From: Bog-564 sp035509915
GTDB taxonomy: Bacteria > Actinomycetota > Acidimicrobiia > Acidimicrobiales > UBA8190
Assembly (NCBI GenBank): GCA_035509915.1
Contig: DATKIB010000048.1
Location: 1-13,849 of the forward strand
DNA length: 13,849 bases
Direction of reading: 5' to 3'
Notes under the pieces: generated by a model
What the model was told of the DNA's origin: nothing
The model's database searches: none
Seen by the model: only the letters and a program-made list of their open reading frames with translations
Program-made: the position numbers and the translations under genes
Shown: piece after piece, positions 13,072 to 13,849 of the stretch
Position numbering within the stretch: position 1 is the stretch's first letter
How the letters are laid out: every line of letters begins with the position of its first letter

Positions 13072-13849
13072 CGCGACTGGGCTACTCGGAGAGGTCGGCC
13101 TGTCGTGTGGCCGGCATGAACCGCTCGACCTATCGCCACCAGCAGACCCGGCGCCCCTCAAACAGAGAGGTCCGTCGGATCCTCTTGGCCGACACGATCA
13201 CCGAGCTCCATCTGGCGTCTCGCTCCACCTACGGGGTCAGGCGGATCCGAGCCGCCCTGCTCCTCGAACGGGGCCTCCTCGTGAATCGCAAGCTGATCCG
13301 CCGGATCATGGTCCAGCAGGGCCTTCATGGCCTCCCCATGCGGAAAAGGCGGCGGCACAACCTCCTGAACGTGGCCACCTCAGAGGACCTCGTTAACCGC
13401 AACTTCAACGCCTCGTCGATGAACTCTCTCTGGCTGACAGACGTGACCGAGCACAAGACGCGTGAGGGCAATCTCTACTGTTGCGTGGTGCTCGACCAGT
13501 TCTCACGACGCGTAGTCGGGTGGGCGATCGACCGGCGCAACGAGGCCACACTCGTGAACGATGCGCTGATCATGGCAGCCAGCTCTCGGGCAACGTCGTC
13601 GAGCACAATTATTCACAGCGATCACGGGTCGCAATTCACGTCTTGGTCCTTTACACGGAATGTGAAGCACCACGAGCTCCTCGGCTCCATGGGGACGATC
13701 GGCGACTGCTTCGATAACGCACCAATGGAATCGTTCTGGGGCACCATGCAGATCGAGTTGCTAAACCGGAAGAAGACTTGGATGACCTACGTCGAGCTCG
13801 CCACGGCCATGGCGGACTACATCGTCAACTTCTACAACCCACTGCGCCG
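13038..13849 (+). CDS. IS3-family transposase OrfB (element 2), 3' partial
   Basis: About 270 residues read in the -1 frame from the slippery site; no good independent start is seen before ATG 13116, so it is probably made as OrfAB. HTH_21-like part: STYGVRRIRAALLLERG. Integrase core: first Asp in SLWLTDVTEHKTREGNLYC, second in IIHSDHGSQFTSW, and Glu in DCFDNAPMESFWGTMQIEL, with the 35-residue spacing between the last two. It ends at the window edge in IVNFYNPLR, where the family continues with RRHSALGY-like sequence. Full catalytic triad present, so potentially active. Confidence 0.93.

Larger units (their letters stand above)
12695..13849 (+). mobile_element. IS3-family element 2, right end outside the window
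   Basis: Plus-strand OrfA and OrfB of a second, distinct IS3 group, back to back with element 1. The left end is TGACCTGGACCCC. The window stops within the last part of OrfB, about 30-40 codons before the expected stop. Coding region is intact as far as seen. Confidence 0.85.

Noticed and set aside
13007..13396. Plus-strand 129-codon frame overlapping OrfA/OrfB of element 2
   Set aside because: The true OrfB lies in a different frame, with DDE motifs, and runs to the window edge.
11478..13849. Composite transposon formed by the two IS3 elements
   Set aside because: They are different IS types placed head to head with no cargo between them.
1..13849. CRISPR array, tRNA/rRNA genes, toxin-antitoxin or phage-defence module
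   Set aside because: No regular repeats, RNA gene signatures or such protein families were seen in any frame.

Overview
The window is about 13.8 kb of GC-rich DNA from what looks like an actinobacterium (Actinomycetota). The gene families point there: FadE-type acyl-CoA dehydrogenase, NmrA-like oxidoreductase, PPOX-class protein, YCII and SRPBCC proteins, and IS3 elements. GTG and TTG starts and strong Shine-Dalgarno sites fit too. I cannot name a genus. It reads as an accessory region with gene decay rather than a conserved core operon.

Layout. 1-408: the 3' end of a membrane protein with a pore-loop-like C-terminus. 648-2901: acyl-CoA dehydrogenase followed by an NmrA-type NAD(P)-binding oxidoreductase, probably one transcript. 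2927-4711 (minus): an acetyl-CoA acyltransferase-type thiolase followed by a small helical protein of unknown function, convergent with the first pair. 4785-4942: frameshifted remnant of an epoxide-hydrolase-like alpha/beta hydrolase. 5042-6178: a second membrane protein with a channel-like pore loop. 6303-6530: the C-terminal stump of a TetR regulator. 6602-8788: a TetR-type repressor gene whose start is damaged or non-canonical, divergent from a 14-TM DHA2 drug-efflux transporter. 9101-11391: small soluble enzymes and binding proteins (YCII, SRPBCC, PPOX-class, DUF1801). 11478-13849: two divergent IS3-family elements meeting head to head; the second runs off the window.

How the genes may work together. 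The dehydrogenase, oxidoreductase and thiolase fit a fatty-acid, sterol side-chain or aromatic-acid beta-oxidation context, but no substrate can be read from the sequence. The TetR/efflux pair is a classic divergent repressor-pump unit, and the abnormal repressor start raises the possibility of constitutive efflux. The IS3 elements use canonical slippery heptamers (GGGAAAA and CCCAAAA) to make OrfAB. One outer terminus of the first element appears to be missing at the junction with the second.

I found no CRISPR array, RNA gene, phage module or convincing new multi-gene system. The observations most worth a second look are the tetR start, the two channel-like membrane proteins with altered selectivity filters, the two gene remnants and the IS junction.
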